Origin: JAAXTX01 sp037139695
GTDB lineage: Bacteria; Patescibacteriota; Minisyncoccia; Moranbacterales; UBA1568
Assembly (NCBI GenBank): GCA_037139695.1
Contig: JBAXFX010000018.1
Coordinates: 1-19,694 of the forward strand
Length of the DNA: 19,694 bases
Direction of reading: 5' to 3'
The translations under genes and the position numbers were made by a program. Positions 1 through 7,020 of the stretch are shown piece after piece. Under the pieces are notes generated by a model. That model was not told the DNA's origin, made no database searches, and was given only the letters and a program-made list of their open reading frames with translations. How positions within the stretch are numbered: position 1 is the stretch's first letter; each line of letters starts with the position of its first letter.

Positions 1-78
1 TTTTGCGTAGGAATGGGATTTCATTTGGGGCTCATTCTGTAGTGTATAAGACTGCCTATTTTCCAGAACAGTGTTTTC

Positions 79-87
79 TGCTATACT
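79..87 (+). promoter_or_regulatory. Extended -10 promoter of the glycosyltransferase gene
   Basis: TGC directly followed by TATACT (82-87) forms an extended -10 element 41 bases before the ATG at 129. A poor -35 (TTTCCA, 60-65, 16 bp spacer) is all that lies upstream, which fits an extended -10 promoter. The predicted leader is about 35 nt and carries a short ccgga/tccgg hairpin (103-115). The same TGC-TATACT arrangement precedes the PilM-like gene near 8315. Confidence 0.55.
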
Positions 88-128
88 GTCCATAATCGAT
101 TAACCGGATTATCCGGACAACCAACGTT

Positions 129-890
129 ATGAAATACCCGGAAATTTCCGTCGTTATTCCTTGCTACAAGGAATCGGAAGTCATCGCGGCGAATCTCCTG
201 ACGGTCCATGCCTACCTGCTCGAGCGGTTCGACCGCTACGAGATTATCGTCGTGACCGACGGCAGTCCCGACGGCACACCGGACATCGTGGAGGGGGTCA
301 TCAAGGACCATCCGGAAATACCGCTCATCCATATCCGGTTCGACGTGAACAAAGGAAAGGGCGCCGCCGTCAAGGCCGGCGTGCTCTCCGCGAAAGACAA
401 TCCGATCCTCTTCATCGATGCCGACCTCACCATCCCGATCGACGAGCTGGACGAATTCATGTCCGTCCTCAATCAGTCCGAGTCGGACATCGTCATCGCG
501 TCGCGCCTGGCTCCCGGCGCCCGGCTCGAGGAACCTTCGCCCTGGTATCGCGTCCTCACGGCCCGCGGTTTCCACTTATTGCAGATTTTCATCCTCGGCG
601 GGTTCGAATTCTCCGACACGCAGTGCGGGTTCAAGCTGTTCAACCGCTCCGTCGCCCGCGACCTGTTTGGGAAAATCACCATCCGCCGGTTCGCCTTCGA
701 CGCGGAACTCCTTTTCATCGCCCGTAAGCGCCAGTACCGGGTCGCCATCCTCCCCGTCCTCATCCGCAAGGACACGCGCAATACGAATGTCCGCGTGGTA
801 CACGATTCCATCAATATGCTCTTCGCCCTCCTACGCATCCGCTGGAACAACTGGGCCGGCCGATACGACAAAAATTTCCGACCGAAATAA
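129..890 (+). CDS. Family 2 glycosyltransferase, dolichyl/undecaprenyl-phosphate glucosyltransferase-like
   Basis: This 253-residue protein probably transfers a sugar from a nucleotide sugar to a polyprenyl phosphate on the cytoplasmic face of the membrane. The GT-A fold is visible: the N-terminal strand ISVVIPCYKE (6-15), the VVTDGSPDGT loop (41-50), the NKGKGAAVKAG loop (74-84), the metal-binding D97-A-D99, and the DTQCGFKLF segment (163-171) typical of Alg5-like dolichyl-phosphate beta-glucosyltransferases. The RRFAFDAELL segment (186-195) is the usual position of the catalytic acidic residues. No clear transmembrane helix is present, so membrane contact would be peripheral. The start at 129 is the first ATG; there is no Shine-Dalgarno sequence. 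It is a single-gene unit, ended by the terminator at 917-954. The sugar and acceptor cannot be read from the sequence. Confidence 0.9.
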   Translation: MKYPEISVVIPCYKESEVIAANLLTVHAYLLERFDRYEIIVVTDGSPDGTPDIVEGVIKDHPEIPLIHIRFDVNKGKGAAVKAGVLSAKDNPILFIDADLTIPIDELDEFMSVLNQSESDIVIASRLAPGARLEEPSPWYRVLTARGFHLLQIFILGGFEFSDTQCGFKLFNRSVARDLFGKITIRRFAFDAELLFIARKRQYRVAILPVLIRKDTRNTNVRVVHDSINMLFALLRIRWNNWAGRYDKNFRPK

Positions 891-916
891 GAAACCGATC
901 GTTTCGATGATATATG

Positions 917-954
917 AAAAGCCGGTCCGAATAGTTACGGACCGGCTTTTTTTT
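917..954. terminator. Bidirectional rho-independent terminator between convergent genes
   Basis: A perfect 9 bp stem (921-929 gccggtccg with 938-946 cggaccggc), an 8-nt loop, eight Ts on the plus strand (947-954) and AAAA before the stem (917-920) allow termination from both sides. It ends the glycosyltransferase transcript (+) and the small unknown gene at 964-1296 (-). Confidence 0.92.
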
Positions 955-963
955 CGGCTACTT

Positions 964-1296
964 TTATCGGATCATATGCATCTGCGCCGGATTCCGATAT
1001 TCCTCCGGGATCTCTTCCTGCAGAGGAGCCGGGAATCTGATTCCGAAACTCCGGTCTCCATAAACGAATTCTATTTTCAAGAATTCCAGATCGGGAAAAT
1101 CATTCATCGCCATAAGACAGAGTTCCAATGCGATAACCGGCCGATTATCCCGATTATCCCCTGAAAGATTGATGAAACAGCTTCCCAATCCGGGGCGCCA
1201 ATCTTTTTCAACTATTTCCGAAAGATTCCGCGTTCCGGAGACCTCTCGGATCTTCTCAAGCGATTTCCTGATTTTCGTCACGTTTGACTCTTCCAT
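964..1296 (-). CDS. Unknown small soluble protein (110 aa)
   Basis: I do not recognise this protein. It has no signal peptide or membrane helix. The N-terminal 30 residues are charged and helical-looking (EESNVTKIRKSLEKIREV). The middle carries short hydrophobic strands (VIALELCLMAM, LEFLKIEFVY) around an NLSGDNRDNR turn, and the C-terminus is Pro/Glu-rich. Two cysteines (C40 and C60) are the only ones. The start is fixed by a strong AGGAGGT five bases upstream, preceded by a consensus promoter (1345-1373). The gene is monocistronic and convergent with the glycosyltransferase. The strong promoter and ribosome site suggest high expression. It is probably a lineage-specific family. Confidence 0.75.
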   Translation of the reverse strand: MEESNVTKIRKSLEKIREVSGTRNLSEIVEKDWRPGLGSCFINLSGDNRDNRPVIALELCLMAMNDFPDLEFLKIEFVYGDRSFGIRFPAPLQEEIPEEYRNPAQMHMIR

Positions 1297-1300
1297 GAAT

Positions 1301-1307
1301 ACCTCCT
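1301..1307 (-). promoter_or_regulatory. Strong Shine-Dalgarno of the 964-1296 gene
   Basis: AGGAGGT on the minus strand, about 5 bases before the ATG at 1296, sets the start. It is preceded by an A-rich unstructured stretch (1308-1322). Confidence 0.85.
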
Positions 1308-1344
1308 TTTTTATTTTTTAAAATTCCGTAAAAGTACAAGAATC

Positions 1345-1373
1345 ACCATATAACATATGTCAATCACTGTCAA
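1345..1373 (-). promoter_or_regulatory. Consensus sigma70-type promoter of the 964-1296 gene
   Basis: On the minus strand: TTGACA (1373-1368), an exact 17 bp spacer, then TATGGT (1350-1345). A second TTGACA overlaps the spacer (1363-1358) but has no -10 at proper distance. The leader would be about 42 nt. Confidence 0.7.
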
Positions 1374-1432
1374 CTCCAAACAGAATACGTAACGATGCGT
1401 TATCAGAGCGACTTTCGCCTTCACTGTTCCAT

Positions 1433-1460
1433 AAAAAAAATCCCCCGGGCGGGGGATTTT
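1433..1460 (-). terminator. Rho-independent terminator of rplU
   Basis: A 10 bp stem (aaaatccccc at 1437-1446 with gggggatttt at 1451-1460), loop gggc, followed on the minus strand by eight Ts (1440-1433). It begins two bases after the bL21 stop codon. Confidence 0.93.
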
Positions 1461-1462
1461 CG

Positions 1463-1774
1463 CTACTTCGCGGAAATCTTGGTGATTTCGACTTCGGTGT
1501 AGTTCTGCCGATGGCCGAACTTGAGCTTGTAGTGTTTCTTCGGCTTATATTTGATGCCGGTCACCTTGTCGTGACGATCGTGTGCGAGAATCTTGCCCTC
1601 GACCTTCGCTCCGGCGAGCACCGGAACACCGACAACCGCCTCCTTGCCATCACCGACATAGAGCGTCTCGAACGAGACCGGGCTGCCGATTTCCCCTTCC
1701 AACGACTCGATTTTCACCTTCTCCCCTTCGGAAACCAGATACTGCTTGCCACCGGTACGGATAATAGCCAACAT
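1463..1774 (-). CDS. rplU: Ribosomal protein bL21
   Basis: A 103-residue 50S subunit protein that binds 23S rRNA. The family shows in the N-terminus MLAIIRTGGKQYLV (canonical MYAVI.TGGKQY.V), in the central VGDGKEAVVGVPVLAGAKVEGKIL barrel segment, and in the conserved C-terminal KPKKHYKLKFGHRQNYTEVEI, where the KKxYxxxxGHRQxxT block contacts rRNA. Length is normal (about 103). In most bacteria rplU is followed at once by rpmA (bL27); here it is alone between its own promoter and terminator, and rpmA lies 15.5 kb away on the other strand. The only ribosome-site-like bases are AAGGG, very close to the ATG. Confidence 0.97.
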   Translation of the reverse strand: MLAIIRTGGKQYLVSEGEKVKIESLEGEIGSPVSFETLYVGDGKEAVVGVPVLAGAKVEGKILAHDRHDKVTGIKYKPKKHYKLKFGHRQNYTEVEITKISAK

Positions 1775-1807
1775 AGCCCTTGTTCGTGAGAGTTTTACAA
1801 TGTGTCC

Positions 1808-1836
1808 ATTCTACCGTTTCCCCCGTTTTTTGTCAA
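1808..1836 (-). promoter_or_regulatory. Consensus promoter of rplU
   Basis: On the minus strand: TTGACA (1836-1831), a 17 bp spacer, TAGAAT (1813-1808). The predicted leader is about 27 nt, too short for a large attenuator. Confidence 0.85.
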
Positions 1837-1904
1837 CAGAAGGCCATATTTCCGATTCAGCATGCTTGCTGGCCTCGTGGCGCCGTCCAATCGGATATAT
1901 TAAA

Positions 1905-1975
1905 CTTCTTTCAAAAGTCTTCTAAAGTTATCCTGAATAAGGCATTTCTTCTTTGAAAACCACACTTTTGAAAGA
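1905..1975. repeat. 12 bp inverted repeat in AT-rich spacer
   Basis: tctttcaaaagt (1907-1918) is exactly complementary to acttttgaaaga (1964-1975), with 45 AT-rich bases between. It lies upstream of the rplU promoter and downstream of the 2041-2622 gene's terminator. No gene is visible in 1775-1983. The function is unknown; it could be a regulator site or a remnant of a small element. Confidence 0.5.
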
Positions 1976-1983
1976 GATCTATT

Positions 1984-2015
1984 AAAAAAGCGACGGTAAG
2001 TATATCCGTCGCTTT
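1984..2015 (-). terminator. Rho-independent terminator of the 2041-2622 gene
   Basis: A 10 bp stem (aaagcgacgg at 1987-1996 with ccgtcgcttt at 2006-2015), 9-nt loop, followed on the minus strand by a T-run (1989-1984). It lies about 25 bases past the stop codon. Confidence 0.9.
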
Positions 2016-2040
2016 GTTTCGTGAGGTATTCATACCGATA

Positions 2041-2622
2041 TCAGTATGGACAATGCGCCGCCTTCGCTGTCATGACTATCCTCGCTATTGTCTCCCCGCT
2101 CCTCCTTTGAAAGAACAGGTTCTTGTCCAGCCAACGAAAGATGCCGTTCCAAACTTTACCCGGAAGTCCCGGCATACCCCTCCACGACAGTTCGCATACC
2201 CAATCCCGGATCGTCCCGATATCGCAGCAGACGATATCCTTCGCATCCGATTCGAGAACGGGATACTTCCGCGACAGCCACCATGCGGCCGAGCGCCAAT
2301 ACGCATACCGCCACTCCGATGGCAACCGATCGTATGCCCAAAATGATACAAGAAATATCACGGCTCCAAGTACGCATGCGATGAAGAAGCCTATGGAGGA
2401 AAGCGCGCCCCAGAAAAACAGGATATCAACGATACTCGCGATAGCGTGAGGCAATGCCACGGATGAAAAAACGGCCAGGGCGCCAACGGACAAGGTAGTT
2501 ATGATGACGAATAGGCATACAAAAAAAGAGAGAACCGACACGGCTATCGAAACTATCATGCTACGAGAGACGGCCCCGACAACCGCGCGACGGAACGAGA
2601 ACGTCCGATAATCATCAAGCAT
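2041..2622 (-). CDS. Unknown multi-pass membrane protein (193 aa)
   Basis: I do not recognise the family. The start is placed at the ATG at 2622 (MLDDYRTFSF) because AAGGAGG sits five bases upstream; a longer frame reaching 2643 lacks a ribosome site. From about residue 20 to 110 there are three or four hydrophobic segments (SMIVSIAVSVLSFFVCLFVIITTLSVGALAVF, AIASIVDILFFWGALSSIGFFIACVLGAVIFLVSF). The C-terminal 80 residues are soluble and Trp/Arg-rich (EWRYAYWRSAAWWLSRKY, DWVCELSWRGMPG), so probably cytoplasmic. It is monocistronic with its own terminator. Role unknown; a lineage-specific envelope protein is likely. Confidence 0.7.
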   Translation of the reverse strand: MLDDYRTFSFRRAVVGAVSRSMIVSIAVSVLSFFVCLFVIITTLSVGALAVFSSVALPHAIASIVDILFFWGALSSIGFFIACVLGAVIFLVSFWAYDRLPSEWRYAYWRSAAWWLSRKYPVLESDAKDIVCCDIGTIRDWVCELSWRGMPGLPGKVWNGIFRWLDKNLFFQRRSGETIARIVMTAKAAHCPY

Positions 2623-2627
2623 ACGAG

Positions 2628-2634
2628 CCTCCTT
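2628..2634 (-). promoter_or_regulatory. Strong Shine-Dalgarno deciding the start at 2622
   Basis: AAGGAGG on the minus strand, five bases before the ATG at 2622. It rules out the upstream in-frame start at 2643. Confidence 0.85.
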
Positions 2635-2667
2635 ATTTTGCATTGTGAAAAAACAACTTCCGTACCC

Positions 2668-2696
2668 TTACTATCATGCTGGAACCGATTCGTCAA
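2668..2696 (-). promoter_or_regulatory. Possible promoter of the 2041-2622 gene
   Basis: On the minus strand TTGACG (2696-2691) is followed after 17 bp by TAGTAA with TG one base before it, so a weak extended -10. An alternative -10, GATAGT, has a 15 bp spacer. This is less convincing than the other promoters in the window. Confidence 0.4.
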
Positions 2697-2756
2697 TCGT
2701 GCGCGACAGCTTATCAAATCGACTTCTGCCTTTTCTAAGAGACCTCTTCCCTCCGT

Positions 2757-2840
2757 CTCCCTGCCTGAAATGCTATCGTTGCAGGCAGGCGCGAGTCCGT
2801 CAGCTGGCGGAGAAGCGGTCCAGGGAGTCGTCAGACTCGA
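2757..2840. repeat. REP-like cluster of three palindromes
   Basis: Between the alaS stop and the next gene lie three close palindromes: cctgcctg/caggcagg (2760-2767 with 2782-2789), tccgtcagctggcgga (2796-2811, one T:G pair), and gagtc/gactc (2825-2838). No T-run follows, so they are not a standard terminator. Such GC-rich palindromes are typical of dispersed extragenic repeats. No gene is seen in 2623-2859. Confidence 0.6.
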
Positions 2841-2859
2841 AATTTCAATTGATTTGGTA

Positions 2860-4680
2860 TTATTCCAACACCGCCTTGATGCGACGCACACCGGCCGAGG
2901 ACGCTTCTTCTTTCTGGATGCGGAAATGTCCGAGTTCACCGGTTCGTGAGGCATGCGGACCGCCGCAGATTTCCTTGGAATATTCCCCCGCCGTATAGAC
3001 CTTCACGGTATCGCCGTACTTCGTATCAAACACGCCAAGCGCGCCACTCGCCTTAGCCAAGTCGACCGGAAGTTCCTCGCATATCATGGGAACGTCCGCG
3101 CGGATGGCCTCGTTCACGAGGTCCTGTACTTTCGCGATCTCTTCGGAAGTCATCTTCACCTGATGGGTGAAATCGAAACGCAAGCGTTCCGGTGTGATAT
3201 TCGATCCCTTCTGTGACACGTGTGGTCCGAGCACGGTCCGGAGAGCCGCCTGCAGGAGGTGTGTCGCGGTATGAAGCTTCGCGGTGTTCTCGTCCTGATC
3301 CTGGAGTCCCCCCTTGAACATCCCGGCCGACGCGGTCCGGGACAGTTCCTGATGCTTTTGAAGCTCTTCCTGAAATCCTTTCTCATCAATCATGATTCCA
3401 CGCTCCGTCGCAAGCTCACGAGTGAGTTCGAATGGGAACCCATAGCTCTGATAGAGATCAAACGCTTCCTTTCCTGAAATTCCCGACTCGGAAAGCTTCA
3501 CGAATTCCCTCATACCCCGCTCAAGCGTTTCACGAAACTTCACTTCTTCTTTCGCAAGTTCGACTAAGATAACATCGGCACGTTCACCGAGTTCTTCATA
3601 AAAACCACCGAATTGATCGATAATAATCTTCGCGAACTCGGCCGAGAATTCCCGTTCGATACCGATCAGTTTCCCGTATCGTACCGCGCGACGGATCAGT
3701 CGACGGAGGACGTAGCCGGCCCCGGTATTGAGCGGCGTCACGCCGTCCGCAATCATGAATGCACTCGCCCGGATATGGTCGGCGATGATGCGGAACGCCT
3801 TCGTCGTCTCGTCGCTATCCTGATAGCCACACCCGGAAATCGTCGCGATCTTTTCGAACAAAGGCTTGAACAGATCCGTCTCGAACACCGTATATTTTCC
3901 TTCGAGCACGGCCAGAGTCCGCTCAACGCCCATACCGGTATCGACGTTCGGCTTCGCGAGTTTCTCATACGTCCCTTCCGGCGTCTTATTGAACTCCATG
4001 AACACGTCGTTCCAGACTTCCATGATTCGGAAAGAATCGACGAGATCTCCGAATTTCCCCGAAAGTGGCCCCTCTTCGGGTCGCATGTCGTAGAACATCT
4101 CGGTATCGCCACCACATGGTCCGGTCGCCCCCGCGATCCAGAAGTTGTCGTCGGTCCCGAGCGGAATGATGCGGATATTGTCGCCGATGCGCTCATCGTC
4201 GCCGGCGATACCGTTCGATATCCCAGCCTTCTCGAAAACCTCTTTCCAGACCGCAATCGATTCCTCATCGCGCGGAATAGTATTCTCCCCCTTGAAGACC
4301 GTCACATAGAGGCGATTCTTATCGAGTCCGAGCCACCGGGAATCGGTCAGAAATTCGAAACTCCACTCGATCGCCTCGCGTTTGAAGTAATCACCGAAAC
4401 TCCAGTTCCCCATCATCTCGAAAAAAGTGAGGTGACGGTTGTCGCCCACATCGTCGATATCGCCGGTGCGGATACACTTCTGCACGTCCGTGACACGCGT
4501 ACCTCCCGGATGCTTCTCACCCAGAAGATACGGCACCAAAGGATGCATCCCAGCCGTGGTGAACAGCGTCGACGCGTCGGTCTCGTTCGGAATAAGCGAT
4601 GCGGAAGGAATAATCGCATGTCCCTTGGACGCGAAAAAGTCGAGATATTTTTTGCGGAGTTCGTCGGCGGTCATGGTCAT
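2860..4680 (-). CDS. alaS: Alanyl-tRNA synthetase, short form without the C-Ala domain
   Basis: It charges tRNA-Ala in the cytoplasm. The class II catalytic core comes first, with TTAGMHPLVPYLLG (41-54), motif 2 region DNRHLTFFEMMGNWSFGDY (80-98), VDTGMGVERTLAVL (246-259) and motif 3 GAGYVLRRLIRRAVRYGK (320-337). The editing domain follows, with zinc ligands H470-TAT-H474 and C572-GGP-H576. The protein ends 30 residues after this last motif, at GVRRIKAVLE, where ordinary enzymes of about 875 residues continue into the C-Ala domain that binds the tRNA elbow. The stop is clean and there is no frameshifted remnant downstream, so the short form (606 aa) looks native. Start is at 4680 (MTMTADEL); 4674 is equally possible, and neither has a Shine-Dalgarno. 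It is the last gene of the PilM-like operon, 67 bases behind the coiled-coil gene. Confidence 0.96.
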   Translation of the reverse strand: MTMTADELRKKYLDFFASKGHAIIPSASLIPNETDASTLFTTAGMHPLVPYLLGEKHPGGTRVTDVQKCIRTGDIDDVGDNRHLTFFEMMGNWSFGDYFKREAIEWSFEFLTDSRWLGLDKNRLYVTVFKGENTIPRDEESIAVWKEVFEKAGISNGIAGDDERIGDNIRIIPLGTDDNFWIAGATGPCGGDTEMFYDMRPEEGPLSGKFGDLVDSFRIMEVWNDVFMEFNKTPEGTYEKLAKPNVDTGMGVERTLAVLEGKYTVFETDLFKPLFEKIATISGCGYQDSDETTKAFRIIADHIRASAFMIADGVTPLNTGAGYVLRRLIRRAVRYGKLIGIEREFSAEFAKIIIDQFGGFYEELGERADVILVELAKEEVKFRETLERGMREFVKLSESGISGKEAFDLYQSYGFPFELTRELATERGIMIDEKGFQEELQKHQELSRTASAGMFKGGLQDQDENTAKLHTATHLLQAALRTVLGPHVSQKGSNITPERLRFDFTHQVKMTSEEIAKVQDLVNEAIRADVPMICEELPVDLAKASGALGVFDTKYGDTVKVYTAGEYSKEICGGPHASRTGELGHFRIQKEEASSAGVRRIKAVLE

Positions 4681-4747
4681 ACGGTTTGATTCAATATCGG
4701 AAATGACGGGAAACGACCCCTTTCAATCCTGCAATAAAGAAGCTTTT

Positions 4748-5035
4748 TCATCCGAGCATATTCATGCGCTTCTTGAGCCGGTTCGCCTCCGTCTGAAGGA
4801 TTCCAAGCTCGCGGGCAAGCTTCGTCTCCTCGGCCTGTTTATCCCTCAGGGTGATCTCGATCCGGGTGAGGTTCATTTTCAGCTGGCGGACTTCCGCGAC
4901 AAGCGCCTCGTGGTATCGGGTCTTTTTCTTTATATCCTGGTCGAAAATGAGATAGTCCGACTGCGCCCGACGATAGGCGGCTATCCGATCCCGGTCACCT
5001 GCCGCATCCCCTCTTCCTGATCGGTTCGATATCAT
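4748..5035 (-). CDS. Unknown coiled-coil protein (95 aa)
   Basis: A small soluble, charged protein with no membrane helix. Residues about 30-93 form one long predicted coiled coil with heptad-spaced Leu/Ile/Val (YHEALVAEVRQLKMNLTRIEI, ARELGILQTEANRLKKRMNML). The N-terminal 25 residues are Gly/Arg/Asp-rich and probably disordered. The start is the first ATG; no ribosome site. It lies 38 bases behind the large membrane protein and 67 before alaS, so translation as part of the same transcript is likely. It could be a structural partner of the neighbouring PilM-like pair, but nothing in the sequence proves this. Confidence 0.7.
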   Translation of the reverse strand: MISNRSGRGDAAGDRDRIAAYRRAQSDYLIFDQDIKKKTRYHEALVAEVRQLKMNLTRIEITLRDKQAEETKLARELGILQTEANRLKKRMNMLG

Positions 5036-5073
5036 AACGTATAGGTTCGATTTTGTGAAGATTCCGACGGTTT

Positions 5074-7008
5074 TTACGGCGCAACCACTGTCACGGTGAC
5101 CCGGTTCGGATCTTTCGGCACGGCAAGTGACAATCCTTTCGGCGTCAGGTCAATCTCGATATTCTTGACCTCCGGATGATTCTCGAGCGCTTGCTTGATC
5201 TCGTCCTGGTTCTTCCCGAGAAAATCCGCGCGGAGTGTGGCCGTATCGATTCCGGCTACGAAGATCGCATTGACGCCGACCTTGAAATGAAGTGCTCCGG
5301 AAGGATAGTCCGCGGTTCCTCCATCGTACCGGAACGTGATGCCTTGCGCCGCGTACCCGTCACCGATCGTCGCCTGTTTCCGAAGGATCGCCACGGCGAC
5401 ATCGTGCAGTTTGTCCTCGGAAAACACGAATGCCTTGCCATGGAACGTCGCACGATATTCGAACGACGAAGAAACCGTTCCGGCACGCGGTACCGTCGGA
5501 TTCCCCGTGACAGCGATGTCGAACGTCTCCTTGATGAAGCGCTCATCCGAGGCGACCTCGCTGCCAAGCGATGTGGCGAACGATTCACGGAATTTCTCTA
5601 CGGCGTCCTTCTTTGCCTGGTCGATATCCGAAGCCGACACGGCCACGGCCCCGGACGAACCGGACGAACTTCCGCCGGTCATGGCAGACTTCGACTTGGC
5701 ATAAATCTTTCCCGCCTTCGGCCCGCCGGAAAAACCGGGAATCGAGAAGTTCGTCGGACCGATATCATACGCACTCCCCGCCACGTCAGCGACAATATCC
5801 GCTTCCACGACCCCGGGAACATTCTGCCCGTTCTGCTTCGTTATACCCGGTACTGTCACCCCTTTGGACAGGCGGAATACCTTACCATCGTCGGACTGGA
5901 ACCTCGTGGTCGCGACAAGCTGCTGTGCGTCGGGACCGTACTCGTTATAGATAATGACCTTCCCCGTAGCCTTGGATCCGTTCCCAGCCGATGAGCCGGA
6001 GGTCGTCCCGGTCACCGTGATTTCTTCGTCTTTTTCCACGAGTCGGACCGGAACGACCGTGTCGCCGGTCGCGGATGCGTCCGTTCTCCCCTCGAATTCC
6101 ATCGAAAGATCCTGCGACACTGACTGAGGCGTCACCGAGATGACCGCCTTCGGGAGGAATATGAAGGCGCCGGTCCCCAAAAGAAAGATGATCGTTATCG
6201 TCACGAAGAATCCGAAGAGGAATTTTCCTTTCCCATCGACATGGACGCTCGGTGCTTGACTGACGGCCGGGCGTTTCGGCCGGTGTCGAGACTCCCGTTC
6301 TGACCCATCTGTCTTCCCGTCGGTCGGATGCGATCCGGTGAATACCTGCGACAGGCGCCCCGGATTGCCGGATTGCGTCAATCGGGTCGGAACCGGATGA
6401 TAAGCAGGGGTCGGCGACGCCTGAACACGCGTCATAGGACGGGAAAGCGTCGGGACTACGGGAGGAATAGCATCGGCCGAGGGATCGTCGAGACGAAGAG
6501 AGTTGAGCGAAGTCCGGGAGCCGGGTGATGCGTTCCGAATCCTGAGGCGCATGCCGTCAGCCGTGGTGTGGTCAGAAGGAGCTGGTGAAGTCGCGACTCG
6601 ACGTGGTGCCGATCGCTCGGCGGAAGAAGATTCTTCCTCGGTCGCGAAAAAACCAGCCGATCCTATGGAGTCGGAAAATATTCCGGGGTGATAGATCCGA
6701 TCGGATTCCTCCGGTGGAAGTTCTCGGATAACCGGCTCCGCCTCCCGAAGCGCCTCTTCGGAGTAGGCCCGTGTACCGAGTCCGGCCTTCTCGGCCAGTC
6801 GCCTGCCGTTCTCGTCCTGCGTGACGATGATAACCTGTTTTCCGCTCTTTTCCGCCTCTCGTGAGAGCATGCGCAGGTTGACGATGCTCTGCAGGACCAG
6901 GGCGCGTTTCGGTATCACGAATACGTTCTCCAACAGTTCCGACGAGCGGAGTCTGCCGACGATTGAGAGGATCTCCTCGTCCTGCGTGACATAGAATGTC
7001 TGCGGCAT
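5074..7008 (-). CDS. Large one-pass membrane protein, 'baseplate J-like' in CPR genomes
   Basis: The 644 residues divide into four parts. Residues 1-95 are a compact alpha/beta domain (EEILSIVGRLRSSELLENVFVIP, LVLQSIVNLRMLSREAEKSGK, QVIIVTQDENGRRLAEKAGL) that I recognise from other CPR proteins of this kind. Residues 96-260 are a Pro/Ser/Arg-rich, probably disordered linker ending in basic residues. One transmembrane helix spans about 263-286. Residues 287-644 are beta-rich, with a Gly/Ser stretch (GGSSSGSSG) and a segment around KVIIYNEYGP...FRLSKGVTVPG that database annotation often labels baseplate J/gp47-like. Positive residues before the helix place the N-terminus inside and the large C-terminus outside. 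It starts 12 bases after the PilM-like ATPase, the order seen for pilM-pilN. Start ATG at 7008 has a weak AGGT six bases upstream. Family-level function is unknown. Confidence 0.75.
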   Translation of the reverse strand: MPQTFYVTQDEEILSIVGRLRSSELLENVFVIPKRALVLQSIVNLRMLSREAEKSGKQVIIVTQDENGRRLAEKAGLGTRAYSEEALREAEPVIRELPPEESDRIYHPGIFSDSIGSAGFFATEEESSSAERSAPRRVATSPAPSDHTTADGMRLRIRNASPGSRTSLNSLRLDDPSADAIPPVVPTLSRPMTRVQASPTPAYHPVPTRLTQSGNPGRLSQVFTGSHPTDGKTDGSERESRHRPKRPAVSQAPSVHVDGKGKFLFGFFVTITIIFLLGTGAFIFLPKAVISVTPQSVSQDLSMEFEGRTDASATGDTVVPVRLVEKDEEITVTGTTSGSSAGNGSKATGKVIIYNEYGPDAQQLVATTRFQSDDGKVFRLSKGVTVPGITKQNGQNVPGVVEADIVADVAGSAYDIGPTNFSIPGFSGGPKAGKIYAKSKSAMTGGSSSGSSGAVAVSASDIDQAKKDAVEKFRESFATSLGSEVASDERFIKETFDIAVTGNPTVPRAGTVSSSFEYRATFHGKAFVFSEDKLHDVAVAILRKQATIGDGYAAQGITFRYDGGTADYPSGALHFKVGVNAIFVAGIDTATLRADFLGKNQDEIKQALENHPEVKNIEIDLTPKGLSLAVPKDPNRVTVTVVAP

Positions 7009-7020
7009 AGGCGTACCTGT

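Noticed and set aside
40..50. The 11-mer tagtgtataag shared with 19609-19619
   Set aside because: In 20 kb many 11-mers repeat by chance and the flanks do not match, so it is not evidence of a repeat or circular end.
418..1164. A 248-codon open frame on the plus strand
   Set aside because: Ser/Pro/Arg-rich frame-shifted reading of the glycosyltransferase that also crosses a strong terminator.
3613..4689. A 358-codon open frame on the plus strand
   Set aside because: Antisense to alaS, low-complexity charged product, no start signals.
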